From positions 1 through 42,856 of the forward strand of contig WTXG01000290.1 of assembly GCA_022496185.1 (NCBI GenBank): a stretch of 42,856 nucleotides of DNA, read 5' to 3'. The notes below the pieces were generated by a model, which saw only the letters and a program-made list of their open reading frames with translations, was not told the DNA's origin and did no database searches. Shown here in pieces: positions 23,055 to 34,149 of the stretch. Made by a program: the position numbers and the translations under genes. How positions within the stretch are numbered: the first letter of the stretch is position 1; every line of letters begins with the position of its first letter. This stretch comes from Multifurca ochricompacta. Taxonomy: Eukaryota > Basidiomycota > Agaricomycetes > Russulales > Russulaceae.

Positions 23055-23316
23055 GATAGAATGATATTGGAACGCATCGCGTCGCATTATGCGCCTTCAC
23101 ATTTCCTAACGGCATGACCATCCCTGTTGGAACGATGGTCACACTTCCACTCAGTGCTGTTCACACAGATGGAGCTGCCTATTCAAATCCTGAGGAATTT
23201 TACGGCCTTTGTTTCTCAAAGCTTTGTGAAAAGGAGGGGGGTGCCCTGGCGACTAAATGCAAAGCAGTTTGTCTGTCTCCTGAAAGTCTATTTTTTGGCT
23301 TGGGGCGCCACGCATG
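23055..23316 (+). pseudogene. Cytochrome P450 C-terminal fragment (second P450 subfamily)
   Basis: The frame reads GTHRVALCAFTFPNGMTIPV, then VHTDGAAYSNPEEFYG, FSKLCEKEGG and finally FFGLGRHA. This is the order of the beta-sheet, meander and haem-loop region of a fungal P450 unlike the one at 1622-4056. The exon ends GCATG followed by GTGAGT, so the haem cysteine codon would be split by an intron after TG. No continuing exon (typically a PGRFFA-like sequence) can be found downstream. Upstream, no I-helix or K-helix exon is visible. It is therefore a truncated gene relic. Confidence 0.65.
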
Positions 23317-24014
23317 GTGAGTATGCTGGCCTTGTTTGGTTTTGTGCATGCATGACCAAGGCACTGGGGCCGCCTGAAGCAGCTGACACGCGCGTGCAAT
23401 TCACTACTTCGTAAGTGTAAGTGGTCTTTGGTTTCCTTTGTGCTCTACCCCACATTAGTCTACCTTGTTTTTTCTCTCCTGGGTTTTACACCATGACTTC
23501 ATGTCGACTCCACTCTTTGTCCTCTACAGTAGTTACATTGTCCCTCGATGTAGCCGCGCGATTTGGGTGCCACCCGATTTCAAAAAAAAAAAAACTATTA
23601 CTAAGCGTTAGCTAACTATGGCAAAAGATAAGATATACTAATACGTTGTTGTGGTCAAAACTGAAGTGAACGCATACAAAGTAAAGTCCTTATATGCTAC
23701 TAAAAGAGCATGACAATAAAGAAGGAAAAATAACTAATTAATTGTGACAAGATACGAAGGAGTGTGTTGTGCGTGCAATGTAGAATTGCCTCTGAATCAG
23801 TTATATGAATGCACTTCTTTAGATTACCCTATCACGATCAATAGATCGAGTTCCACCCAGGTATCCGGCTGTCCGGTCCTGAACTATCAGTCGCTGCCGG
23901 ACCGTCTCAACACGAGCGATGCAGACATATTGATGATGTCATTGGTGGTGTGAAGGAAGAAACTGTTTCAACTCGGCCTCCGACTAAAATACTGAGCAAC
24001 TTGCGACCACCAAC
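23317..24014. other. Intergenic, no supported gene
   Basis: Contains a poly(A) run at about 23581-23592 and AT-rich sequence. A short frame at 23744-23953 is unrecognised. Confidence 0.4.
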
Positions 24015-25470
24015 ATGGTGAACGTTTATCTGCATGTAAAAGACCGACAAGTTCTTGCACTTTCAATCCCCTTCAGTGACATAGAGAGGCTCTCCATCCT
24101 CCCTGTCAAATGGCTTCGATTTGTTACATTCGCCATTTGTGGGGTCCGTGGAGATCTCTCTGCGATGCCAAATGGCCCCCCTGTCAACTATGACAGTATC
24201 TCCATTGATCATATTGCCGAAGCTTACTACTATACTCCTGAGGGTAATATTCACAGATCCCATATTTGTCACTTTGCTAATTTATGCCCTTATAGCGGAT
24301 TATCATCTCATTGACCACAATGCAATGAATGATCAAATCACCTCCTCTGAGCAAACACCATGCTCTTCAAGTTTCCGCCGTAATGTCATGGCGCGCGATG
24401 GCCCCATGTGCGTCTTCACAGGGATTGAAGGCGGTGCATGCGATGCAGCACACCTACTCCCCAAAAGCAAGGGTGATGAGGTATATATCAGTTGCCATTG
24501 TTCCATGTCACCTCCTTGCTAAACCCCTCCTAGTACATTAAGGTTGTCCTTCAAGATCGTCTCAATTCATACGACCCTGCTCTAGAACCTGATATTCTAA
24601 GCATTAACTCTGTTGAGAATGGGATGTTTTTAAACAAGATTCTCCATTCGTGGTTTGCACGCGGGCACAGTGCTTTCTTAAAGGCATGTGAAGTAGACAT
24701 AAATTCTGAAAATCTCTGAATCTGGTGATCTCTAGACTCCCAACTTTGCTTTGGACCCTGCTGACATCCCTAGGGTTGAGGCAGATCCAATGCCACCCAG
24801 TCGCATCACATTGCATCATTTGGAACCTGACACTAGCTATTTTCCAATTCCGCAATATGATGCGCGCATGGCCGGTACAGGCATATTGCCACCATCTACT
24901 GTCATCCTTGACTTCATGTATGGTGTTGCTGCCTATCGACGCTGGGGCAGTGGACAGGACATCAAGGAAGTGATGAAGCAACGTTTTTCCGAGTGCTATA
25001 AATCTATACCTATACCACCAGCCTCTCCACACTCAAGTGACAGTGATAGTTCTTCAGAATCTAGACAACCAAGAGAGAGAAATCACAGCCCAAACATGTC
25101 AGATGGAATGCTTCGTGCAATGGACAATGTCCTTGCACTCTCTATGTTGGTCAAGGGAACCACTCCTGAATTGATGGCCATAGAAAGACAGAGGCAAGAG
25201 GAAGCTGAGGAGTTGTGTGCAAAGGAGGCTAGTCGAGTGAAAGTCCAGGAGTGGATGCAAAGCTCTCTGTGTGTTCTCTCTTACCTCTGGGCTATTTCCC
25301 ACCAGAAGCTGATCTTGGGTTTAACAGAGATATTGAATCCCAGTCAAATGCAGCTAGTAGGCATCATGAAAATCTCCCTCAGTGAACTAAAAGAAGTTAC
25401 CTATAAATACTGTTTCATAATTAACCATAAATTACTTAAAGCAATGGGTTATTTGCTGAAGGACAATTGA
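24015..25470 (+). CDS. HNH_2-type endonuclease domain protein
   Basis: Four exons (24015-24243, 24296-24480, 24534-24683, 24736-25470) join into 432 residues. The middle contains the HNH_2 (PF13391-like) pattern seen in many basidiomycete proteins: CVFTG (about 118-122), CDAAHLLPKSKGDE (about 130), SVENGMFLN with LHSWF (about 165-178), then TPNFAL. The HNH fold would bind one metal and cut nucleic acid. Residues about 285-320 are Ser-rich and probably disordered, and the region after 340 (ERQRQEEAEELCAKEASRVK) is helical and charged. The third intron (24684-24735) begins GC rather than GT, a rare GC-AG intron; splicing there is needed to keep the frame. The last 70 residues are an extension I cannot match and might include an unrecognised intron. 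In vivo role unknown. Confidence 0.75.
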
Positions 25471-26508
25471 CATAGTTTCACTCAAATTGAACTAAACTAA
25501 GTAAGACAACTTAGTTTGCCACGACCACTGAGGTTTACATGGTGAAATTGAACTTACTCCTCATGTGGAACAGGCATGGCACAGGCTTGTACTTAAATGC
25601 TATACTACTACTATATATCTCACCTTGTTAGATGTAGAGGCTTAGATGGAGTCGATAATGCGATAGCAACTACTTTATCTATAGCAGCTATACAATATAT
25701 TATATCGGCTATCGGCTAACGAGCGCGAATGTGATTGGATCACATGCTCAATCTGAGATGTATATGCTCAGTATCGGACCGTTATCCCGGTAACTCTGTA
25801 CCGGTATTCTGGTTCTGGTTCAACACCTCGTACGTTATCCCGCTACCCCACCTATGACGCCCCCTCCGGGCATAACCACCCCCTCTGGTCCGCCGCGACT
25901 AAACCCCGGGGCGTAGAGGAAAAACCCTACACCCGGCTTACCACGCCACTGGCCATGCTTTCATTGCTGAGTACACTGAGCGTTTCCACCCAAGAAAACC
26001 CCCCCTCGCACGCCTTTGTACCTGCGACGACTCCACCCCTGCCACCTTTCCTTACATTCTTCTGTGCCATGGCACATCCTCTTCAATTGCAAGCCTTTCG
26101 TCGAAGACTTGCTCACCTTCATCCAGGACACGCGGGCCTTCACAAGGCCATTTTCGTCAGAGCGACCTCGCGAGCCGGATTGAATTTGAGTTGGTGATGT
26201 CGGGTAGTATAGGTACGTTCACCTTTACACTTTGGTCCCCGCCTCTACCTCCCACTTCCCCTCTTTCCTTTCCTTGTCCTTACACACTCACCTTTCTCCA
26301 CCACATTTCCCCCTACCAAGGGGTTTCACTTATACTTCCAACTTGCACAGACAGTAGCTATTATGTACCAGTAATAGCCGCGCGATTTAGGCACAGCCTT
26401 GAAGCACGGATAGAATCGATTCCATAAAAAAAGAAAACACCTTGTATGTTTGCACTTAACTTCGGACTCCTGGTTTCTGCCCATTCACCGCTTATAGAGA
26501 GAGACTAA
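25471..26508. other. Intergenic, low-complexity pyrimidine-rich stretches
   Basis: AT-rich to about 25720, then GC-rich simple sequence (25780-25950). The frames at 25955-26197 and 26191-26427 are pyrimidine-driven and unconvincing. Confidence 0.4.
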
Positions 26509-26529
26509 TTGGCCGATAGACGATACCGG

Positions 26530-27190
26530 CGACTGCGGGAAGATGGAAAGTTGTGTCAATGTAAAGAAGGATCGGGTGGTATCAACTGTAACAGTGTGTC
26601 TACTGTTCAACGACGAGTGACATATGAACTCCTACGCGACAAGTCTGCCAGAACGACAACTCCTGCAGAGGTTTCCATCTCCCCGTCGGTATACCTTCAA
26701 CTACCCAAGAAGGCACTGAAGGTTGTATACGAGTTCAATTCGACTTGTTACAATTGCAAGACAATGAAGTGCAGTTGCGTACCTGGCCGCTTTATCCGCG
26801 GAGAGGATGGAAGTGTAGGTGAGCGGTGTTTTGACGCGTCGATGACGCCTATATCTCACTTATTCATCTAGACATTGGAGAGTTTTTACAAGAGTAGATC
26901 AAGGGACCCGGAAGCTTCAGCTGTAAATCTGGCAAAGGATGTCGGTTTGAAGAACCTGCCATAAACGAGCTGATCAACAGTATTTTCGGCGACTCGTATA
27001 TTACTCTTGAATGCGAAGGTGGCGAATGTTTGCATTATTCCAAAGTGCCTGGTTACGTGGTACGCATGTCAGTTCGGTCCTTGTCATAGTATCCTAAATC
27101 GTCCTCTATAGCGACCCAAGAAACCCGACAATACCAAATGGGTTGCTCTCAGCACTACCAGGGCAGGTTTGATCGTCCTTCTTACCTTCT
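26530..27190 (+). pseudogene. ADP1-like ABC transporter fragment with EGF-like cysteine motifs
   Basis: The reading starts LCQCKEGSGGINCN, the cysteine signature of the EGF-like ectodomain in fungal ADP1-type half ABC transporters. It continues with CSCVPGRFIRGEDGSVGE, then (after a frame break near 26820-26880) IKGPGSFSCKSGKGCRFEEP, ELINSIFGDSYITLECEGGE and CLHYSKVPGY. After an intron (about 27060-27110) it continues RPKKPDNTKWVALSTTRAG. In the intact family this precedes a transmembrane helix and the ABC cassette. Here no Walker A, signature or membrane domain follows, and the section between the first cysteines and CSCVPG is shortened. It is a truncated, frame-broken relic. The identification rests on remembered family sequence patterns. 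Confidence 0.6.
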
Positions 27191-28030
27191 TGCGTGGGTG
27201 ATTGTCGGGAGTTAGCCATTTCGGCGAGCAGCCCTCGCGCTAGCCTTTACAACAACCCGAACTTTGTATTCCACGACTTGAGCGCCAGCTGCAGCCCGGT
27301 GGTGCCTTATCCTTTGCATGGTGCAAGCAATAGATGCACCGCTTGGGCGAGACATCGGCATGATCCTCCATCGACTCTGTCATGAATGATCTGTCAACCT
27401 TTAAACTGGGTAGGCCCGGCTTAGGCGACAAAATGTTTGAGACAAAATTTCATCAAGATACGCAACAATTGTACGCGTTGTCGTCTACGACCAGTCGTTG
27501 CAGGTGCTACCTCTAGAGTTGATGAGGAATTCGACATACGATGCTATCATGGACATCGACGAGCTCAGACCGCCGGGAGACTCAAATTTCGACACAAAGG
27601 ATGCTAGTAGATCAGTTATTCAGAGAAATACCCAGTCAGTAGATAGAAAGAGGAGATGACGGGGATAAAGATATAGTTGAATCCACTACAATGGCCTGGC
27701 GTGGAAACCGTACATTCGGATGGATGTCAGCCGGACAGCAGAAGCTGCCTTTGGTAGTTGATATTGTCGTGACGCCGATTATTGGTATCTGCCCTCCGAT
27801 GACCAGTCGTCAACTACGTTGAGTGCTATGATCGACTGTTTCCACACCATTCTCCAGATTTTTCTTCTAGCATTGGCCATGCTTGGTGGTGAGAATGTTA
27901 TCAGTAAAGCTGCGCGCCTATCTTCCACATCCGGGGAATACCTAGACATGAGGCAGTGTATGCCCAACTTTTCGCCAACGAACCCAATACTACCATCGTG
28001 TATCACGATAACTCTCCATTACGAAGTCCT
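27191..28030. other. Upstream region of NLR gene C, with unassigned coding-like traces
   Basis: A frame at about 27470-27658 (VVVYDQSLQVLPLELMRNS onward) is open and reads like protein but has no start or recognised domain. The remainder up to the gene C start shows no supported feature. Promoter elements of gene C are not distinct. Confidence 0.35.
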
Positions 28031-31000
28031 ATGTCCCAATCAACACCCACAACTATTTCAAGTTCGAGCTTTCAATCCATTTTCGACACAGCATTGAAAG
28101 CATACAAGACCCGGACCGGGAAAGACATCGCCAAACATCCTCTATCAGCTAGACTTCAACTATGCAACTCTCCCGAGACCATTCTAGCCATTCTTCAAGA
28201 ACAAGCTCAAGAATTCGATGAATCGCAGAGGGACAATGAACGACTGAACAAGTGGTTGAATCCAACTGTAAATGTCCTCTATGCGTTTTCAGTGACGCTT
28301 AGCGAAGGTGTTGGTTTGGTAGCTCACATGACTTTGGCTTTCCCATGGCCTACAATCTAATGTGATTATACAGGTGTTCTCTCCTGCAAAAGTCATATTT
28401 GCTGGCATCGGCGTCCTCCTTTTGGTAAGCCGATAACTTTGCACGGGTCACTGTGATAACGAAGTCTATTAGGCGGCAAAAGATGTTGGCGCCAGCCAAG
28501 AAACACTCGCAGAACTATTTGACAAAATTGGAAATTTTTTCAAACGGCTTGAGACATATGTTGAAGTTCCGCCAACAGAGGCGATGAGAGACGTGATCGT
28601 GAAGATCATGGTTGAGGTTTTTTGTATACTTACCATCGCGACAAGGGAGATTAAACAAGGGCAGACCAGTACGTTTCTATTCTGAAATATGATTGTTAAT
28701 TGATTTTTATTCAGAAAAATATTTGAAAAAGCTGGCGGGAAGGACGGATCTTGAAGATGCCTTGCAGAGGTTAAACAGGCTGACACAAGAAGAGGCTCAG
28801 ATGTCAGCTGCACAAGTTTTGAAAATCGCTCATAGCGTGGACGTAAAAGTGGATGGTGTTGATTACAGAATGAAGCTGGTCGAGGGCAGGGTGCAGAGCA
28901 TAGGCGATAAAGTGGAGGTCGTCGGAGAGAGGGCAGAGGTTATTGGCGTCAGGGTGCAATGCGTTGATGACAGGGTACAAGACGTAGACGACAAGGTGCA
29001 GCGCGTCGACGGCAGGGTGCAAGCCATTCATGACGGAGTAATCACCGTTGAGGATATGGTGAGCGCCGTTGACCACAAAGTTAACCAAGTCATAAATGGT
29101 GAGTATGCCTGTCGAACCAGTTACCAGCGCTATCTTGAAGCATCATTTCCGGTCAGATGGAAAAGAAACAAGAGTAGCAGTCCACCAAATCGCGAATGAA
29201 ATGGGCGATCTCAACCGTACGTGAATCCCCAACCTAACTACCGTTAAATTATATCAGTTCAAGCAAATTTTCACATTTTCACAGGAAATCAACTTGGAGA
29301 CAGGCTTCGCAACTGGCTCTCTCCCCCAGATCCATCCATCAATTACAACACTGCACTTGGCGCTCACCACAAGGGGACTGCAGGGTGGTTCACTCAAGGC
29401 GAGACTTTTATGGATTGGAAATCGTCTGGATCTCTATTGTGGATTCATGGAAAACGTATGTCGTCTCCACTATGAGTCAAATAATACCAACTTGCTGCCG
29501 TTTTCGCAGCGGGATCTGGAAAGAGTATCCTCAGGTACGTCGTTACCAACCAGTTCTGTCTGTTGAGCGTTATAATGATTATCTATTAGTTCCGCAATCA
29601 TCCAGGATATCGAGGCGATCTCCAATACCGGGTCAGGATTCATGGCTTACTTTTACTTTGACTTCAAGGACACCGGAAAGCAGGACCCACGTGCCCTTCT
29701 TACTTCTCTCCTTGTCCAACTTTGCGATCAGTCCGATCTCTTTGGCAACATTCTCTTTTCCTTTTTGTTGGGACATCGTCGTGGATCTCAACAGCCCACA
29801 GACGGTGCACTTGCACAATGCCTCAAAGACATGCTCATGATTCCAGGGAAAGCTCCAATCTATCTTATTGTGGATGCACTTGACGAGTGTCCTAACACAT
29901 CTGGCATGCCATCACCGCGCGAAAAGGCCATAGAAATATTGGAGGAATTGGTGCAATCGGACCTCCCAAATTTACGTCTATGTGTCACAAGTCGTCCAGA
30001 GATCGATATCCGAAATTCTCTTGAACCTCTCGCATCTCACCGAATGTCGATTCATGACGAAAGTGGACAAAAAAGGGACATTATTGACTACGTGAGGTCT
30101 GTCGTTTATTCGGACAAGAAGATGCGGAGATGGCGGGATGAAGATAAGAAAGTGGTCATCGATACTCTCTCGGAGAAAGCTGATGGAATGTAAGGCGTCG
30201 TTGTAAGTCTGTATCATGGTCTGATCTTTGTTTACAGGTTTCGATGGGTTTTCTGCCAACTGGAAACACTACGTCATTGTCTCCCGCCGAGTGTTCGGCG
30301 TATTCTGGAGGAACTGCCGGAAAGCCTGGACGAGACATATGAGCGGGTGCTTCGAGAAATCAACAAAGCAAACCGAGATCACGCACATCGTCTGTTACAA
30401 TGCCTCACTGTTTCAGTTCAACCACTTAGCGTCGACGATCTTGCAGAAGTCCTTGCGGTTGACTTCACCACAGGGGTACCAAAAATTAACATTGACTGGC
30501 GTTGGGAAGATCAAGAAGAGGCAGTGCTCTCTGCATGCTCTAGTTTGATTGCAGTCATTGACAACGATGGTTCTCGAGTTATTCAATTCTCACACTTCTC
30601 TGTGAAGGAGTTCCTAACTTCGGATCGGCTGGCGGCGTCAAAGGGAGGCGTCTCGCGGTATCATATTCCCCTCCAGTCTGCGCATACTATCCTTGCGCAA
30701 GCTTGCCTTGGCGTCCTACTTCGGCTAGATGACCAGGTCGACGAAAAGAGTATTCGGAGAATTCCTTTGGTTGACTACGCGATTAGACACTGGATCGAGC
30801 ACGCCGAGTTCGAGGACGTGCTATCAAATATAAAGGATGGGATCAACTTTTTCTTCGATGGACAGAAACCACATCTTCTAGCATGTCTCCAGATACACGA
30901 TGCAATTACAAGTTTGGCATGGGGGCTTCCTCAGTACGAGATGCCCCCAATGCAACCTGGAGCAGTCCCATTATTTTATGCGGTTCTAACCGGATCTTGT

Positions 31001-31492
31001 GGCCTAGTTGAATACCTTGTTCGCAGGGATCCACAGCATATAAATTCCAAGGGAGGTCCATATGGTGCCCCGTTGCTCGCAGCAGTGTTCAACGATCACG
31101 CTGAGGTTTCATTCTCTTTGCTTGATCATGGCGCAGATTTAAATATCCGGGGGAGATGGGGGCAGACACCACTGCATCGAGCATCAATAAGGGCCCATCT
31201 TCAAATTATGCGGCGTCTACTCGACCTTGGTGCGGATGTGGATGCCGTAGATGCGTATCAACACACTCCCCTACATCGGTTAGCGCACTATGGATACCTT
31301 GATCCTGCCCGAGAACTTCTTAAATACAATGCGGATGTCAACGCCAAAGATGATCAAGGCAGGACGCCATTAAATCTCGCATCAGAACGTGGACATACCT
31401 CATTCATCCAGTTATTACTGGAGCATGGCGCCAGTGGGAGTACTCGCGAAGACAACGATAGGACTCCAAATCAAGTTGCATCGATAGGGTAA
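28031..31492 (+). CDS. NLR gene C: Goodbye - heptad coiled coil - NACHT - ankyrin STAND protein
   Basis: Nine exons give 1009 residues: 28031-28318, 28374-28424, 28473-28668, 28715-29098, 29157-29216, 29285-29455, 29510-29534, 29590-30189, 30238-31492. Exon lengths 1-3 and 5-8 are identical to A and B. Exon 4 is 63 bases (three heptads) shorter than A, leaving about 12 heptads. The Goodbye domain, hydrophobic 17-residue exon, Walker A GKPGSGKS (about 384), Walker B LIVDALDE and VTSRPE are all present. Five ankyrin repeats follow from about 831. The frame stops at TAA 31490-31492, but the same frame stays open for 14 more codons ending in EHGAG and TGA at 31535-31537. That resembles the EYGAG end of gene B, so the last residues appear lost to a recent nonsense change. 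A start 25 codons further upstream is possible, but MSQ matches A and B. Confidence 0.88.
28822..29085 (+). repeat. 21-base tandem repeat encoding coiled-coil heptads, gene C
   Basis: About 12 heptad units (VDYRMKL, VEGRVQS, IGDKVEV, VGERAEV, VDDRVQD, VDDKVQR, VDGRVQA and others) inside exon 4, in frame. Several units have lost the second acidic residue, so this array is more diverged than those of A and B. Confidence 0.85.
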
Positions 31493-32213
31493 CGGCAGGC
31501 GATTCAGCAATCACTAATCGAGCACGGTGCTGGATGAGCACATAGTGCTAGTCACTTGAAGATGGAAGGTCCCACATATTTATATCTCTTAATCTTATTA
31601 TGAAATGCAGAGAGGGAACCTACTTGTCCATACAGTATCGTGTAGTCAAGGAGGTTGTCGAAAATAATGAATGTACTACGTTAAGCAAGCAAGGGTTCAG
31701 CGGGAGCAACTGGTTGAGGTAAGCCGGTGAACTGTGGGCTGTGATTGTCATTCTAAAAATTTTGAACAAATCGCGCATGTCCACATCGTCGATTTTGAGT
31801 GGAAAATGGCTCCCGAGCCAGTGCGCGAATGTTCTGAAGAGAAACAGAACAAGCAACATACCAAAAAAAAAGTTTATTCATACGCCGCTTGGAACTTCGT
31901 CAATCAGCGTCTTGTTCCCCAACTCAATATCTCGTCATTTGGCAAGCGAACGGATTGCACCATGTGCACATGAGTCCGAGTAGAGCTCTTCGGCTTGATT
32001 CTAGCGTTTAATGATATCCATCGTTTGCGCCAGAACCGTCTTGTCCTACTTGACCTTGTATTTGACGCTTTGCAGACTTGTGAGCTATGGATCCATCAGC
32101 AACACAATTGAACGAAAGAGAGATTGTGCTGTGCGTCTTTCTTCCCCCAGATCAGGTCAATTACTTTACTCGTGCATTATATGTGATTGTAGAGAGACCA
32201 AGTTAAAGGAGTG
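31493..32213. other. Downstream flank of NLR gene C
   Basis: Contains the 14-codon continuation of gene C's frame up to 31537. No other supported gene. The open frames at 31734-31983 and 32011-32244 are unrecognised. Confidence 0.4.
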
Positions 32214-32406
32214 TTATGAAGCAGAAGAGGATGGATTTGGATGAAAGGAGACAAGTAATAAAACCAGGCAAAAAGACGGACGGAGAGGTGAAAACGAAGA
32301 GGTGAAAACCTGACTGGCAAATAAAGAAAGGAGCCAGGAAGGGACGGGCAGGCGGCCCGGAACGCGCTGAAGGTTTTTCATGCTCAACGCCCGAGCCATC
32401 CTTACA
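32214..32406 (-). mobile_element. Inverted, partial copy of the LTR-like repeat
   Basis: Read on the minus strand it begins TGTAAGGATGGCTCGGGCG, identical at its start to the solo LTR at 6357. It continues through CCGGGCCGCCTG, CAGGTTTTCACCTCT, CTTGTCTCCTTTCATCC and CATCCTCTTCTGCTTCATAAC in the same order. About 85 internal bases of the 6357 copy are absent, and similarity is lost beyond about 32214. The TG terminus abuts NLR remnant F exactly at 32406/32407. Confidence 0.6.
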
Positions 32407-33136
32407 CTGTCCTACTCGACGAAGAGAGCATCAAGACCTTCCCTCTGGCGAATATGCCACTCAACATCGGGCCACACATGCTTATTCGAGAGCATGTATT
32501 CACACATAAGTTATGAAATCGATCAATTATATTTTTGATCCGGAGAAGCCGCACACCTTACTGCATGGCTCTAGCTGTGGGCCGACCATCGATGTCTGAC
32601 ATACGCCCGCCTCAGCCTGAAGCAGTTCCTCTGTACTACGCTGTCAAACTTGTATTTCGTGACCTAGTAGAACAACTTGCTCTGAAGCACCCAGAGCATC
32701 TAAATGCTAGGGATCTATTTTATAGGTCTCCTTTACACACAGCTTTAGAAGAGGGGCGTATCGAGGCTTCATGGTTATTACTCAAGTTTGGCGCAGATGT
32801 AAACATTCGAGGCACCCTCGGCTGGATTCCACTACAAATCTCATCGCAAGACGGGCGCCTTGGCATCATGCAGTGGCTGCCCGAAAGTGGCGCGGATGCG
32901 AGTGCTTAAACAGACTACAGATGGACTCCACTCCATCTGGCAGTGTTCACCGGGAGGGCGGAGGTCTGTCTGACGCTTCTTGTGCAACACCGCTGGAGCA
33001 AGCGCTGATCTTTGGCCGCCTCGAATGTATGCGGTTATTACTGGAACATAGTGCAGACCCGAACGCATTAACCCTTCTCCATCAAGCATCAGGTCTGAGA
33101 AATCTAGAGGCAGTGGAACGCTTCACTATTACGTAG
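32407..33136 (+). pseudogene. Ankyrin-NLR remnant F
   Basis: The first bases match the NLR exon 9 stretch encoding LGVLLRLDDQVDEESM (here LLDEESIKTFPLAN). They are followed after a frame break by a segment equivalent to FDGDKPHLLACL (IFDPEKPHL). Ankyrin repeats then read EAVPLYYAVKLVFRDLVEQL, SPLHTALEEGRIEASWLLLK and WIPLQISSQDGRLGIMQWLP. An in-frame TAA near 32906 follows GADASA; beyond it the frame continues WTPLHLAVFTGRAEVCLTLL, and a shifted frame holds LIFGRLECMRLLLEHSADPN. Goodbye, rod and NACHT parts are missing. It is more diverged than A-D, so an older family member truncated at the LTR boundary. Confidence 0.75.
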
Positions 33137-34149
33137 TCAGAATAAAACCCTAGGGTTAAGCATATGTAATACACCACTTAAAATAAGCTGTAGGGACAAG
33201 AAATTAAGGAATGACAGCGTGGAGTTGTCTCCAAATCTTATTCTGATGCATTTTATAAGTTCGCAAAACAAACCTAAGAGCCAGTCGGAGTTTTGGTCCT
33301 CCCACGATTTGCTAAAGTGGACGGTGTCAGAGTTCATAATTATTAATGAGCGTTGTTCGCTTATCGTCTCCGAGTATCTCGGAATGTTGCCATGAGTACA
33401 GATTTAGAGCAACAAGAAGCATCATTCTGTCATTCTGATGCTGAGAGAAGGAATCATACAAATTACGGGAGCAAAGATATTGCACATCACATCACATCCC
33501 AGAACCGCGGGCTGCTTCCATTCTATACTCAGCCACATGTCATCCCTCAGGGAGCTAGCCGTTGTTATAGGGAGAAGAAAACGCAGCCTTTGCAGGTGTG
33601 CGTGCAAGTGTCATTAGGTATGTCGATCAGCAAAGACGAGGTAGATGGATGGACTCATAAACATCCAAACCAGAAAAATTGTGGTTCGTAAATGATATTT
33701 GTACGCCGGCCTGACCGTGCGAAGGTGCCAAGCCGCACATGAGCGGTGAATGAAGGCCGCTGCGGCCCACATTAATTAATGTTACGCGGGGTTACGTGTG
33801 TAAGTGTTCACTAGGATATCCAGAGCGGGATGTTGTTGCGTGGCGAGGTGAAGAAAATGCCAGACCGCCTTTACCCACGCATCTCCTGAAAATTTCTTTC
33901 TTTTTATGTCTTTCCAAATACTATGCTATGTGGCATTTGCATCAATTTTCAAAAGACTTGATCTTAGCCACTCAAAGGAAAACAAAATCTTAGGACAGAA
34001 GTCACTCAAAGGCTCTAGAAGAGCTTCTAGATAGGAAAGAACGAAAGGCTGTGATTTAATGCAGCTAGCTGTATAACAAAATCCAAAAGAATGACGTCTT
34101 TTTTTTCGAGGGGGTATACATCCCCCGACCGGTGATTGTGCACTTTTAA
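33137..34149. other. Intergenic between remnant F and the beta-glucosidase
   Basis: A plus-strand frame at 33353-33691 has no recognisable domain. The 3' end of the beta-glucosidase transcript must lie in 33900-34149. Nothing else supported. Confidence 0.4.

Noticed and set aside
25955..26427. Two plus-strand frames as small secreted proteins
   Set aside because: No signal peptide or conserved cysteine pattern; the stretch is simple pyrimidine-rich sequence.
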